Of a stretch of 64,000 nt of DNA, positions 43,218 to 51,615 are shown piece by piece. The position numbers were made by a program, and so were the translations under genes. The DNA is from Desulfosporosinus sp049943955. GTDB lineage: Bacteria > Bacillota > Desulfitobacteriia > Desulfitobacteriales > Desulfitobacteriaceae. Positions within the stretch are counted from its first letter, which is position 1; every line of letters starts with the position of its first letter. The stretch covers positions 1-64,000 of the forward strand of contig NZ_JBNFTW010000011.1 of assembly GCF_049943955.1 (NCBI RefSeq), read 5' to 3'. The notes under the pieces were generated by a model, which saw only the letters and a program-made list of their open reading frames with translations, searched no databases and had not been told where the DNA came from.

Positions 43218-44736
43218 CATAACCCTCCTTGAAAGTATCAGTGTTTGGGAAATCCAGACCAATCGCCTTCAGTTCCTCACGATGCCGCTCTATGTCTTTT
43301 GTCTCAATATCCAGCCTGATGCGATGCTTATATAGGGCAACTAAGCGGTTTGAATAGTCTTTTGCCATGGCCAGATCATGGGTAATCAACAGAATGGTTT
43401 TGCCGTTGTTCGATAAGTCATAGAGTTTCTCCATAATCATATAGCCTTGGTTCTCATCCAGGCCAGAGGTGGGCTCATCAGCAATAATGAACTCCGGATC
43501 ACCGGCAAGTATCGATGCTAATGCCAGAAGTTGACGCTGACCACGGCTTAGACGCTGGGGATGCATTTCCTTGTAATCCGCCAGTCCTACGAATTGCAAA
43601 CATTCATCAACTTTCTGATTTAGAAAATCATTTCGTTCACCCCTTAGCTTTAAGGAAAAACCCACCTCTTCCTCCAAAGTGCTAGCAAAAATCTGATGGT
43701 CTGGGTTTTGAAATAAAAATCCGACACGAGCCAATATCGTTCTCAGGTTTCCTTTTTTAATGATCTGATCAAACAAGCGAATTTCACCCTTGGCAGGCTT
43801 GAGTAAACCAATAAGTAATTTCGCCAAGGTTGATTTTCCTGAACCATTCAAACCGACAACTGACAAAAAATCACCTTTAAATACTTCTAAATTAATATTT
43901 TCACAACCCGGTAATTGATTATTATATTGATAGGAAACATCACTGATTTTAGCTATGCTCTCCCTGGGTTTATTACTGTCAACATAAAAATGCCTGCCAT
44001 TTCTGAGCATTTCTTTCCGGTACTTGATTTGGTACCAGTAATATTCCCTGGGTGAGTATTCCTTTTTAAGTTCACCGTCTTCAAGAATCAAAACTCTGTT
44101 AGCGTAGTTAAGCACTTCTTCAATTCGGTCCATAACCAAAACTATCGTGAGATTCTGAGTTTGATTTAACTCCCCAAGCCGCTTATAGATCTCCTGGCGG
44201 CCTTGTGGGTCCAGTTCGGCAGTGGGTTGATCAAGAATTAGAATCGGAACTTTGAGGGCTAATACTCCTGCTAAAACAACGCGCTGGGCCTGCCCACCTG
44301 AAAGAGACGAAGTTTGTCTCTTTTCGTAACCACGCAAACCCACAAACTCCAGCGTATTTTTAACAACCTGATCAATTTGTTCATAAGGAAGCTCTTGATT
44401 TTCGAGTCCGAAGGCAACGTTCTCATAGACATTTAAACTAATGATTTGATTATCGGGTTCCTGCATCATGTATCCCATATAATCCAACATTCTATTGAGA
44501 GGTATTTCTTTAATGTCTTGTCCCATAATTGTTACTGTTCCTGTTAATTCTGCGTTATGGTAATGAGGAATCGCACCTGTTAGGACATGTAATAATGCTG
44601 ATTTTCCCGAGGCCACCCCCCCGGTAATGACGATGAAATCTCCTTGATTAATTTCTAAATTGATGTTTTTAAGTACCGTCTTCTCATTATTCGGGAACTT
44701 GAGTTTTTCAATTCTAATTTTGGCAATTACATTCAT
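43192..44736 (-). CDS. ecfA: Fused EcfA-EcfA' ATPase with one degenerate site
   Basis: 514 residues, two ABC domains in one chain. Domain 1: Walker A GGVASGKS (39-46), signature LSGGQ (145-149), but Walker B reads LDQP with Gln170 in place of the catalytic Glu, and the switch His is replaced (VLVMDR, Met202). Domain 2: GLNGSGKS (295-302), LSRGQ (396-400), ADEP with Glu421, and THD His453. The site built from domain-2 Walker motifs plus domain-1 LSGGQ is complete; the other is degenerate. It powers the adjacent EcfT and S component. Start after AGGGAG. Confidence 0.88.
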   Translation of the reverse strand: MNVIAKIRIEKLKFPNNEKTVLKNINLEINQGDFIVITGGVASGKSALLHVLTGAIPHYHNAELTGTVTIMGQDIKEIPLNRMLDYMGYMMQEPDNQIISLNVYENVAFGLENQELPYEQIDQVVKNTLEFVGLRGYEKRQTSSLSGGQAQRVVLAGVLALKVPILILDQPTAELDPQGRQEIYKRLGELNQTQNLTIVLVMDRIEEVLNYANRVLILEDGELKKEYSPREYYWYQIKYRKEMLRNGRHFYVDSNKPRESIAKISDVSYQYNNQLPGCENINLEVFKGDFLSVVGLNGSGKSTLAKLLIGLLKPAKGEIRLFDQIIKKGNLRTILARVGFLFQNPDHQIFASTLEEEVGFSLKLRGERNDFLNQKVDECLQFVGLADYKEMHPQRLSRGQRQLLALASILAGDPEFIIADEPTSGLDENQGYMIMEKLYDLSNNGKTILLITHDLAMAKDYSNRLVALYKHRIRLDIETKDIERHREELKAIGLDFPNTDTFKEGYDDTGTSEI

Positions 44737-44770
44737 GGCAATCTCCCTGTAATGTTGACTAAGAACAAAA

Positions 44771-44800
44771 AAGTTCTAGCTTAAAAAAAGCTAGAACTTT
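44771..44800 (-). terminator. Terminator of the cobalamin riboswitch
   Basis: The stem AAGTTCTAGCTT and its inverse enclose an A/T loop and run into six T on the minus strand (44765-44770 region). It lies between the B12 aptamer and the first gene and should form when cobalamin is bound. Confidence 0.8.
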
Positions 44801-44826
44801 ACCTTTGTCCTCTTTGCATTATTTTA

Positions 44827-44972
44827 TAGGCAGGTCTCCTGACTTATAGACTCCAATGAACGCCTTCCCAGTTACCCAGTGGCATATGTACATTTTCAAC
44901 GTCTAACTACAGTGGTGGGTCCGTCCAGGATTTTTACCTGGTTCCCTATTATCCCCAATTAGGGGCACCTAT
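44827..44972 (-). promoter_or_regulatory. Cobalamin (B12) riboswitch
   Basis: On the minus strand the class consensus is present from start to end: AGGTGCCCCTAATTGGGG, AATAGGGAACC, GGTAAAAATCCTGGACGGACC, CCACCACTGTA, GCCACTGGG, GGGAAGGCG and the closing AAGTCAGGAGACCTGCCT. It precedes the ECF-UbiD-Hyu operon. With the terminator at 44771 it predicts repression by cobalamin. Confidence 0.95.
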
Positions 44973-45004
44973 AAAAAATTGTATTTAATTTGTTAACTAC
45001 TAAA

Positions 45005-45033
45005 ATAATAGAATAGTTTGTTTAGTTTGTCAA
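45005..45033 (-). promoter_or_regulatory. Consensus sigma-A promoter of the B12-controlled operon
   Basis: The -35 TTGACA (45028-45033) and -10 TATTAT (45005-45010) are spaced by exactly 17 bp on the minus strand. Transcription would begin near 44998, about 25 bases before the riboswitch. Confidence 0.8.
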
Positions 45034-45070
45034 ATAAATTTCTACATCATACGCCTGACTTCCAGATGCC

Positions 45071-45565
45071 TCAATTAGACAATTCACTTCGCAAAAAGAA
45101 TGATTTATTATCAATCGCTCTCATCGTAGCCAAGATCCCGTCGAGGTGGTCATACTCATGTTGTAACAGTTCCGACAAATCTCCTTCCAACATCATTTTT
45201 TGAGGTTTCCATTGCAGGTCTAAATAGTTGATCGTACATCTTCTATACCTCTTTACCCTAACCAGGAGTTGCGGAAAGCTCATACAATCGTCAATAATCT
45301 CCATCATTTCAGCATCGATAAACTCTAACGTTGGATTGATGAAAATGACAGGTTCATCAATATACATATATAAAAGTCGTTTAAATATGCCTATCTGAGG
45401 AGACGCAATAGCTCTACCTGCGCCATATTTATTTCTAAAATCGATCAGTGTATCATGCAAATCATTAACAATCGGCGCTAACTCTTCGAGTTCGCTTTCT
45501 TGTACTGTTTCACTAACTTTATATAACTTGGGATTACCGAGTAGTAGAATCTCTCTGATTGCCAT
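45071..45565 (-). CDS. def: Peptide deformylase
   Basis: 164 residues. The three motifs are GAGRAIASPQIG (48-59), DDCMSFP with Cys94 and QHEYDHLDG with the HExxH-type metal motif (136-140). Motif 1 carries extra residues compared with the common GxGLAAPQ, and motif 2 reads DDCMS rather than EGCLS. It may be a divergent isozyme that removes formyl from nascent proteins. It is not beside fmt or other usual partners. Confidence 0.82.
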   Translation of the reverse strand: MAIREILLLGNPKLYKVSETVQESELEELAPIVNDLHDTLIDFRNKYGAGRAIASPQIGIFKRLLYMYIDEPVIFINPTLEFIDAEMMEIIDDCMSFPQLLVRVKRYRRCTINYLDLQWKPQKMMLEGDLSELLQHEYDHLDGILATMRAIDNKSFFLRSELSN

Positions 45566-45677
45566 CCCTAAATTTTCACCTTTCTTTCAGTCTGCCAACA
45601 TTTAATCTTTGCAACGCAATCCAGGTACGAATTTCCCACTTCGAAACTAAACTACCACCAAGACTTTATCCCAGCGG

Positions 45678-46121
45678 TCATTCTTTCTTGAATATAAAGT
45701 CTTCTTCTGTATAAACCCTAATACCGTTTTCCAATAATAATTCAGCAGTGAATCCATAGCCATTTAACAGAGTTCCGCTAAACGTCCCATCATAAATCAG
45801 ACCAGATCCACATGAGGGACTCCTTGCTTTTAAGATGGCGGTATTTATTCCGATGGTTTTGGCAATAGTTAATGTTTGCTGTGCACCACGTTTATAAACT
45901 TCAGTAAAATCTTCATTGCTTCTACTGATAACCTTTTTCTCACCATCATCAGTAACTAAAATTTCACAACTATCTCTTGGAATACATAGACCTGCAATTA
46001 CTTCCGGACATATTGGGATCGCTTTGCCATCTTTAACGAGTTTTACTATCTCTTCAATTTTCGTGTTTTTGCCATCATATCTACAATTAATTCCCGCAAG
46101 GCAGGCACTAACTAAAAGCAA
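45678..46121 (-). CDS. DUF523 family protein
   Basis: 147 residues. The cysteine pattern SACLAGINCRYDG, CPEVIAGL and KARSPSCGSG defines the family, whose function is unknown; bound metal or an iron-sulfur cluster is plausible. The start is TTG after a GGGGGG tract. It is followed by the peptide deformylase gene in the same direction. Confidence 0.82.
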   Translation of the reverse strand: MLLVSACLAGINCRYDGKNTKIEEIVKLVKDGKAIPICPEVIAGLCIPRDSCEILVTDDGEKKVISRSNEDFTEVYKRGAQQTLTIAKTIGINTAILKARSPSCGSGLIYDGTFSGTLLNGYGFTAELLLENGIRVYTEEDFIFKKE

Positions 46122-46460
46122 ACTTTACCCCCCATTTTTGATAATATTTTCTAAAGCCTAAGACGATTGCCCGAGTCCCGAGACGCAAAAGCCCTCATCA
46201 AACGCCCCCCAACTTGAAAACCGCCTCCGATGCCCCTGACCCTACACAATACTCCTCACTGGAGCATCAGCTAACCTTTATCGAGACGGTTACTTCGTCT
46301 TAAAGTTAACGGTGCGCTGATATAGCATGGGGTGAGTGATAATTGAAGAAAGTATGGAAAATTTAACTACTAATTAAGCTTATGTTTTTTGCTAATCCTA
46401 AAGATAATTCGTAATCTAGTCAGACAAGCAACTGCACATTAAATTTTCAAGGGGGGCTCC
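46122..46460. other. Intergenic region between divergent genes, with a long hairpin
   Basis: No gene is seen. It must contain two divergent promoters. Its middle part (46180-46260) is C-rich and unlike the surroundings. A long imperfect hairpin occupies 46266-46321. Confidence 0.4.
46266..46321. other. Long imperfect hairpin
   Basis: Outer arms ATCAGC/GCTGAT (46266-46271/46316-46321), then CTTTA/TAAAG and AGACG/CGTCT, enclose a 7-nt loop. It contains AGTTAACGG, as does structured-repeat copy A, but the rest does not align. Function unknown. Confidence 0.35.
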
Positions 46461-47057
46461 ATGACGACAAATAGCAAAATTAATCCTAAGGTTGAGGAAT
46501 TTTTGAGTAAAGCCCAAAAGTGGCAAGATGAATATGGGAAGTTGAGAAATATCGTTCTTAGCTGTGGGTTGACCGAAGAATTTAAGTGGATGCATCCTTG
46601 TTACACATTTGAGGGAAAGAACATAGTTTTAATCCATGGATTTAAAGAATACTGTGCTCTTCTGTTTACCAAAGGTGCCTTGTTAAAAGATCCAAATGGG
46701 ATCCTAATCCAACAAACGGAAAATGTTCAGCAGGGGCGCCAGATTCGCTTCAACAATGTTCAGGAAATAGTCGCCTTGGAAGCCATCTTGAAAGCCTATA
46801 TTTATGAAGCTATTGAGGTGGAAAAGGCCGGTTTGAAGGTGATTAAAAAAGAGACTTCAGATTTCACTATTCCTGAAGAATTCCAAAAAAAATTAGATGA
46901 AAATCCCGCCTTAAAAACTGCTTTTGAAACATTGACCCCCGGACGGCAAAGGGCATACATTTTTTACTTTGCTCAGCCTAAACAATCTAAAACTCGGGAG
47001 TCAAGAGTTGAAAAATATATCCCCCAAATTCTCGAAGGAAAGGGATTAAATGATTAG
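46461..47057 (+). CDS. YdeI/OmdA-family protein (DUF1801-like domain)
   Basis: 198 residues. The N-terminal half (LRNIVLSCGLTEEFKWMHPCYTFEGKNIVLIHGFKEYCAL, described by parts) matches the DUF1801 fold; the C-terminal part (FETLTPGRQRAYIFYFAQPKQSKTRESR) is the YdeI/OmpD-associated module with its RQ..Y...I..AK-like run. Function is poorly known. The ribosome site AAGGGGGG is directly upstream. Confidence 0.8.
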   Translation: MTTNSKINPKVEEFLSKAQKWQDEYGKLRNIVLSCGLTEEFKWMHPCYTFEGKNIVLIHGFKEYCALLFTKGALLKDPNGILIQQTENVQQGRQIRFNNVQEIVALEAILKAYIYEAIEVEKAGLKVIKKETSDFTIPEEFQKKLDENPALKTAFETLTPGRQRAYIFYFAQPKQSKTRESRVEKYIPQILEGKGLND

Positions 47058-47085
47058 TACTTTGAAAAGTAATGAACTAATTTGC

Positions 47086-47463
47086 TCAGTTATTATCCGA
47101 AATGACTTGATTTATGATTTTATGATAGCGTTTCGCCTTTTCTTCCATAAATTCAACTCTTCTTATTGCCTCCTCCAATTGCTCCCGTGCAATCTCCTTG
47201 TATTTTAAGATAATTTCATAACGGAGAGGAATTGAAGAATCTCCTTCTAGGTACAGATCAACAAAGTGTTTGATGTCCTTTATCGACATACCACAATCCT
47301 TAAGATACTTAACCCTTATTAGCCAATTAAGTGATTCTTCGTCAAAAAGGCGATTGTTATATTTATCGCGTTGTATGTTCGGTACCAAACCCTTGTCAGT
47401 ATAATATCTGATGGTATGCTCTGTTAGATTTGTTTTCTGAGCAATTTCTTTGACTGTGTACAT
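47086..47463 (-). CDS. MerR-family regulator
   Basis: 125 residues. The N-terminal winged helix (YTVKEIAQKTNLTEHTIRYYTDKGLVP) and the dimer coiled coil (EQLEEAIRRVEFMEEKAKR) are clear. No metal cysteines are seen, so it likely senses an organic compound. It is divergent from the amidohydrolase gene, whose promoter has the 19-bp spacer typical for MerR activation. Confidence 0.9.
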   Translation of the reverse strand: MYTVKEIAQKTNLTEHTIRYYTDKGLVPNIQRDKYNNRLFDEESLNWLIRVKYLKDCGMSIKDIKHFVDLYLEGDSSIPLRYEIILKYKEIAREQLEEAIRRVEFMEEKAKRYHKIINQVISDNN

Positions 47464-47490
47464 TGCTCTGCCTCCTCTATGAAAAAAGCC

Positions 47491-47521
47491 TTGACTTCGT
47501 GTTACTCGAAGGCACTATAGT
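47491..47521 (+). promoter_or_regulatory. MerR-type promoter of the amidohydrolase gene
   Basis: The -35 TTGACT (47491-47496) and -10 TATAGT (47516-47521) are 19 bp apart. The spacer holds an inverted repeat CTTCG/CGAAG. Such long spacers with a central dyad need a MerR protein to twist the DNA. The divergent MerR gene is 30 bp away. Confidence 0.75.
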
Positions 47522-47668
47522 AACCATATCAAGAAAGGGAGACGAAGTAAAGTACCCAACGACCCTCGAATATTTGAGTACTTCTACCTTATTCATTTGG
47601 TGGAGGGAAACTTTCAAAAGTCAGAGACTGTTCCCACAATAATGGGAACTAATAAGAGGAGGAAATCA

Positions 47669-48622
47669 ATGACAATGCGTATCATTACTCTCGAAGAACA
47701 TTTTGCCTTTCCGGGATTTATGGACAGAATTGGCCAACAATCCTTTCATAACAAAGGTGAAGAGCTGTGCGACCTCAACGAACGTCGGATCACCGAAATG
47801 GACGCCGCCGGTATTGACATGCAGGTGCTCTCACTGACATCTCCCGGTACGGAGTCGTTAACTGGTGAGGAAGCCGTGAAAATGGCCATCAACGCCAATG
47901 AAATCCTGGCATCGGCGATAGAACGTCATCCCAGTCGCTTCGCGGGCTTTGCTGCCCTTCCGACAGCTGCTCCCGACCTAGCCGCTACTGAACTGGAACG
48001 CATGGTTTGCCAACATGGTTTCAAGGGTGCGGTGATCAATGGTCACATTCAGGGCCGCTACCTTGACGACAGATTCTTTTGGCCCATCATGGAACGGGCA
48101 GAAGCGCTTCAAGTGCCGATCCACCTGCATCCAGCGCCACCGCCGCAGTCGGTAATCGACGCCTACTACACCGGCAACTTCTCATCGGAGGTGACCAGTA
48201 TACTTTCGACGGCAGGGTGGGGATGGCACATCGAAACTGCTGTCCATATCCTGCGTCTTATTCTCAGCGGAGTATTCGACCGTTATCCCAAACTGCAGAT
48301 CATTATTGGCCACTTAGGCGAAGCTTTGCCTTTCATGTTGCCAAGGATCAATCAAGTTCTGCAGCCGAATCTAACCAAATTGCAGCGCCCGATGGCATCC
48401 TACCTCAGAGAGAATATCCATTACACGTTCAGTGGCTTTAATTTTACCGCTGCTTTCCTTGATCTGTTGTTGGAAGTCGGCAGCGACCGCATTATGTTCT
48501 CAGTAGACTATCCTTACGGCTCAATGGAAAAGGGGCAAGCTTTCCTTTCTCAGTTGCCGGTCAGCAATTCTGACAGGGAAAAGATCGCTCACGGCAATGC
48601 CGAACTACTCCTACGTTTGTAA
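47669..48622 (+). CDS. Amidohydrolase 2 family protein (resorcylate/ACMSD-type decarboxylase-like)
   Basis: About 317 residues. The N-terminal ITLEEHFAFP (Glu and His in place of HxH), VPIHLHPAPPP, IIIGHLGEALPF and the Asp in MFSVDYPYG form the metal site of the non-oxidative aromatic decarboxylase branch. Likely substrates are hydroxybenzoates or similar. The start at 47669 has AGGAGG; an upstream ATG 24 codons earlier is weaker. The gene is visibly richer in G+C than its neighbours, which suggests acquisition. Confidence 0.85.
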   Translation: MTMRIITLEEHFAFPGFMDRIGQQSFHNKGEELCDLNERRITEMDAAGIDMQVLSLTSPGTESLTGEEAVKMAINANEILASAIERHPSRFAGFAALPTAAPDLAATELERMVCQHGFKGAVINGHIQGRYLDDRFFWPIMERAEALQVPIHLHPAPPPQSVIDAYYTGNFSSEVTSILSTAGWGWHIETAVHILRLILSGVFDRYPKLQIIIGHLGEALPFMLPRINQVLQPNLTKLQRPMASYLRENIHYTFSGFNFTAAFLDLLLEVGSDRIMFSVDYPYGSMEKGQAFLSQLPVSNSDREKIAHGNAELLLRL

Positions 48623-48647
48623 ATCGGAACCGGCGTTTTATCACCAT

Positions 48648-49451
48648 CTAGCAGAGTTTTGCCAATAACATACCTTTGAAAATTGTGACAGCATTCCCTC
48701 TTAATAATACCCGATCTTCTAACACTTCTATATTTATTTCTCCGCCACGTTCAGAACACTGGTACGCTTTGAATTTGGCTATACCTAATTTGTCACTCCA
48801 AAATGGGGCCAGAACACAATGTGCCGAGCCAGTTACTGGATCTTCAGGAACTCCAACTTCGGGCGCAAAAAATCTCGATACAAAATCATACTTACCTGAA
48901 CTTTTAGCTGTTACAATGACTCCGTGCATCTCACATTCTAACAGTTTGGAAAGGTCAATTCGGATACCTCTAACTTCTTCTTCGGTTGCAACTTCAATTA
49001 AATAGTTTTCTCTCGATTTACCTTTGAACGTCGGTATTATTCCTCCTAAACCGTCTATTAGTAAACTCGGAACTTCATTCACCTCTGAATACTCTAGACG
49101 AGGAAAATCCATTTCGATTAAATCGTCATTTATAAGATTAACAGTAAGCTTTCCACTTTGAGTATTGAATATAATAGGTCTCTCTTTTTCCCAAAATCCT
49201 TCTGTCCATAAGATATGGGCTGTTGCTAAAGTAGCATGTCCGCATAGATCTATCTCAAATGAAGGAGTGAACCACCTAAGTTTAAACTCAGAGTTATCTC
49301 TTACCACAAAAGCAGTCTCAGATAAGTTCATCTCCCTAGCCATATTAACCATACTTTTAGCATCAGGAAATTTATCTAAAACGCAAACACCTGCTGGATT
49401 GCCCTTGAATCGTTCAGTAGTAAAAGAGTCTACTTGGTAAATATCAACCAT
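48648..49451 (-). CDS. PhzF-family isomerase/epimerase-like protein
   Basis: 267 residues. Family motifs: QVDSFTTERFKGNPAGVC, the catalytic Glu in NLSETAFV, FEIDLCGHATLATAH, and PEDPVTGSAHCVLAPFW. PhzF-like proteins isomerise or tautomerise small carboxylic acids; most have unknown substrates. It is convergent with the amidohydrolase. Confidence 0.88.
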   Translation of the reverse strand: MVDIYQVDSFTTERFKGNPAGVCVLDKFPDAKSMVNMAREMNLSETAFVVRDNSEFKLRWFTPSFEIDLCGHATLATAHILWTEGFWEKERPIIFNTQSGKLTVNLINDDLIEMDFPRLEYSEVNEVPSLLIDGLGGIIPTFKGKSRENYLIEVATEEEVRGIRIDLSKLLECEMHGVIVTAKSSGKYDFVSRFFAPEVGVPEDPVTGSAHCVLAPFWSDKLGIAKFKAYQCSERGGEINIEVLEDRVLLRGNAVTIFKGMLLAKLC

Positions 49452-49492
49452 AATTAACCTCCATTATTAACGAAATCGAAATATTGGTGAGG

Positions 49493-50017
49493 CTATGAGT
49501 TTCCTCTTGACATCATACTTCGCAACGTAGTTAGAAACTCTTCTATACCATTATTATCGGGGAATGCTCTTTTAGGAATTATGAATGCGGAAGCTACTCC
49601 AACATATATAAATATATGTTCTTCACCTTCTATGATTTTTTCAATTCCATCCCATCTAGTCTTAGATTCACTATATGAATTGGTCGTTACAATCCCATCT
49701 TCTAACAGTTTGATGCTCCAAGGCCCGAGAAAATATGCATTTTTCCCTTCATTCAGTATTTTTCCGATCCTTCTCTTCATTCGTGATCTAAATCCTTTCG
49801 GAAAAAAGAACATTATTAATGACCAGATGACAGCAAAGTAAATATATCCGATAACATTACCTTGCTTAACTAATGCTAGTGTCATGATTAGAATAATGAC
49901 CGAAAGTAGTACTCTGACTGCTATTAAGGATTTTTTGATGGTAGTTGAATTATTAAGATTATATAAGTTAAAATCGATATAATCCTTACTATTTAATTCA
50001 AAATCGAATGATTTCAT
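49493..50017 (-). CDS. YcxB-like membrane protein
   Basis: 174 residues with two hydrophobic segments (about 28-50 and 55-72) and a C-terminal YcxB-like domain (GPWSIKLLEDGIVTTNSYSESKTRWDGIEKI... FIIPKRAF). The start lacks a strong ribosome site. Function unknown. It lies 40 bp upstream of the PhzF gene in the same direction. Confidence 0.72.
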   Translation of the reverse strand: MKSFDFELNSKDYIDFNLYNLNNSTTIKKSLIAVRVLLSVIILIMTLALVKQGNVIGYIYFAVIWSLIMFFFPKGFRSRMKRRIGKILNEGKNAYFLGPWSIKLLEDGIVTTNSYSESKTRWDGIEKIIEGEEHIFIYVGVASAFIIPKRAFPDNNGIEEFLTTLRSMMSRGNS

Positions 50018-50252
50018 CCCGTCTCCTATTCAAATGATTTATATAGCGCATTTTTTATCTTTAAATACTAACGTGTAGTCGTATTCAAGGTAAAATTGCT
50101 CTTAAAAAACTCTTACGCCTTTAATTATCAGTCAAGTATATTCTAGTTAATTTCCACACATTTTCGTAAATTCCTTCCAGAATTGCATATATAGTCCACA
50201 AAACACAAAAGGGCTGCATTAAATTATTAATCAGCTGTTGTGACAGAGCCTC

Positions 50253-51362
50253 CTAAACCCTTCCTTTCTCCCTGGCCATTCTTATGAATTTTTCCCGTGT
50301 GTTCCGAGGGGGAACATGCAAAACCGGTCGTCGGCTCATGGTTAATGCGCCTGTTGGGCAGCCGGAGGCACATACGCCGCATCCTATACAAATCTCTTTA
50401 TTTACAACTGGAATTTCCGTTCCATTTCCGTCATCCTGCATGGTAATAGCTTCAATAGGACAGCGGCTGGTGCAGGTACCGCAGCCCACACAATTTTCAG
50501 ATTCTAATGCAGGAATAAAATTGCTGGGGTGCGTGACATATGTTCCGAATTCTTTAATGCCAGTCAGAATCACGCAGCAGCAGCTACAGCAGTGGCACAT
50601 ATAAGCAGGCTTATTCATTACATTATCGCAATTATGGACCAACCCAAGCTTTTCTGTTTCATCAAGCACCCGCAGCAAATCGTCCACTGTGGCTGGTTTT
50701 CCCATACCTCTGCGTATGACCCACTCTGCGGCGCTGCCCATGGAAGTACATACCTCCAAGGGAGCCTCACAGGCTTTACCAAGATGAGCTGCCTTATGAC
50801 GGCAGGGGCATATGGAGATAGCTCCTCCACCGGACTGCCGAATAATTTCTCCGGCCCTTTCGTAGGTTAATACCTCGGTTTCCACAGCTAACGGTATAAG
50901 GCGCTCATATACTACTGTCCTCATCATCTTGGTGTCAGACCTAGAGATTTCATCCCTGACTTCCTTGTCATGAAAGTAAGATTGAAAAAGTTCCGCTAAA
51001 TCCTTCATATTTACATTATCCCGCACCCGCATGAAGGTATATTCAAAGAATCCAATGACCACCGGAGCCAACATATAATACACGATGTCCTTCCGTGGGA
51101 TGTCCAGCACCAATCCTTTATCAGCCATACCGTCCAGTACAGTCTTCAATTGCTCTCCCTTAATCCCGGTAATGCCTGTAATTTGTTCCAGAGTCATGGG
51201 AAGCAAAGGAAATTTACTGCCTACCTGGGCTTCGCTCTCAGTAAAGAGACGATGAAGAATTTCCATCAGGTTTTCGTTTATCGGCGCCCCTTCTGGACTC
51301 CTGCTAATGCGCTCCGCCAGCAATCTGTAAACCTCGTCTTTGTCATGAGTTAAGTGTCCCAT
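50253..51362 (-). CDS. 4Fe-4S dicluster protein with winged-helix-like N-terminus
   Basis: 369 residues. Residues 1-110 look helical and regulator-like (MTLEQITGITGIKGEQLKTVLDGMADKGLV). The middle part has ICPCRHKAAHLGKACEAP and CHCCSCCCV, an unusual cysteine cluster. The C-terminus has two ferredoxin motifs, CVGCGTCTSRCP and CIGCGVCASGCP. It is probably a redox protein linked to energy metabolism; I do not know its partner. Start with AGGAGG. Confidence 0.8.
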   Translation of the reverse strand: MGHLTHDKDEVYRLLAERISRSPEGAPINENLMEILHRLFTESEAQVGSKFPLLPMTLEQITGITGIKGEQLKTVLDGMADKGLVLDIPRKDIVYYMLAPVVIGFFEYTFMRVRDNVNMKDLAELFQSYFHDKEVRDEISRSDTKMMRTVVYERLIPLAVETEVLTYERAGEIIRQSGGGAISICPCRHKAAHLGKACEAPLEVCTSMGSAAEWVIRRGMGKPATVDDLLRVLDETEKLGLVHNCDNVMNKPAYMCHCCSCCCVILTGIKEFGTYVTHPSNFIPALESENCVGCGTCTSRCPIEAITMQDDGNGTEIPVVNKEICIGCGVCASGCPTGALTMSRRPVLHVPPRNTREKFIRMAREKGRV

Positions 51363-51474
51363 AAAATATCCTCCTTTAAAATATTTTAGCTCCCATCATT
51401 AACTGTCATTGACGAAAAATTAAGACGACTACTCTATAATTGACATGTGAACTATATAGCCTAACAAAAACTAC

Positions 51475-51615
51475 TTATAGTATTCCTGTATCTTCTTTAC
51501 AAAGGACATGACTCCATTCCGCATCATTTAAGGTTAATTTCAGGCTATCATTGAGATCTTGAGAAATGGGAAGTATTTGTTCAGCAAGATTTCTGCCTTT
51601 TAGAGTAAGGTTTAT
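51475..51615 (-). pseudogene. MarR regulator C-terminal remnant
   Basis: A 46-codon frame reads LTLKGRNLAEQILPISQDL and ends DAEWSHVLCKEDTGIL. It matches the wing and last helix of MarR proteins. The frame begins right after a stop and overlaps the end of the MFS gene in another frame. The DNA-binding helix is gone, so this is the tail of a deleted regulator. Confidence 0.5.

Noticed and set aside
45018..45203. 61-residue plus-strand frame
   Set aside because: It is antisense to peptide deformylase and to the riboswitch promoter.
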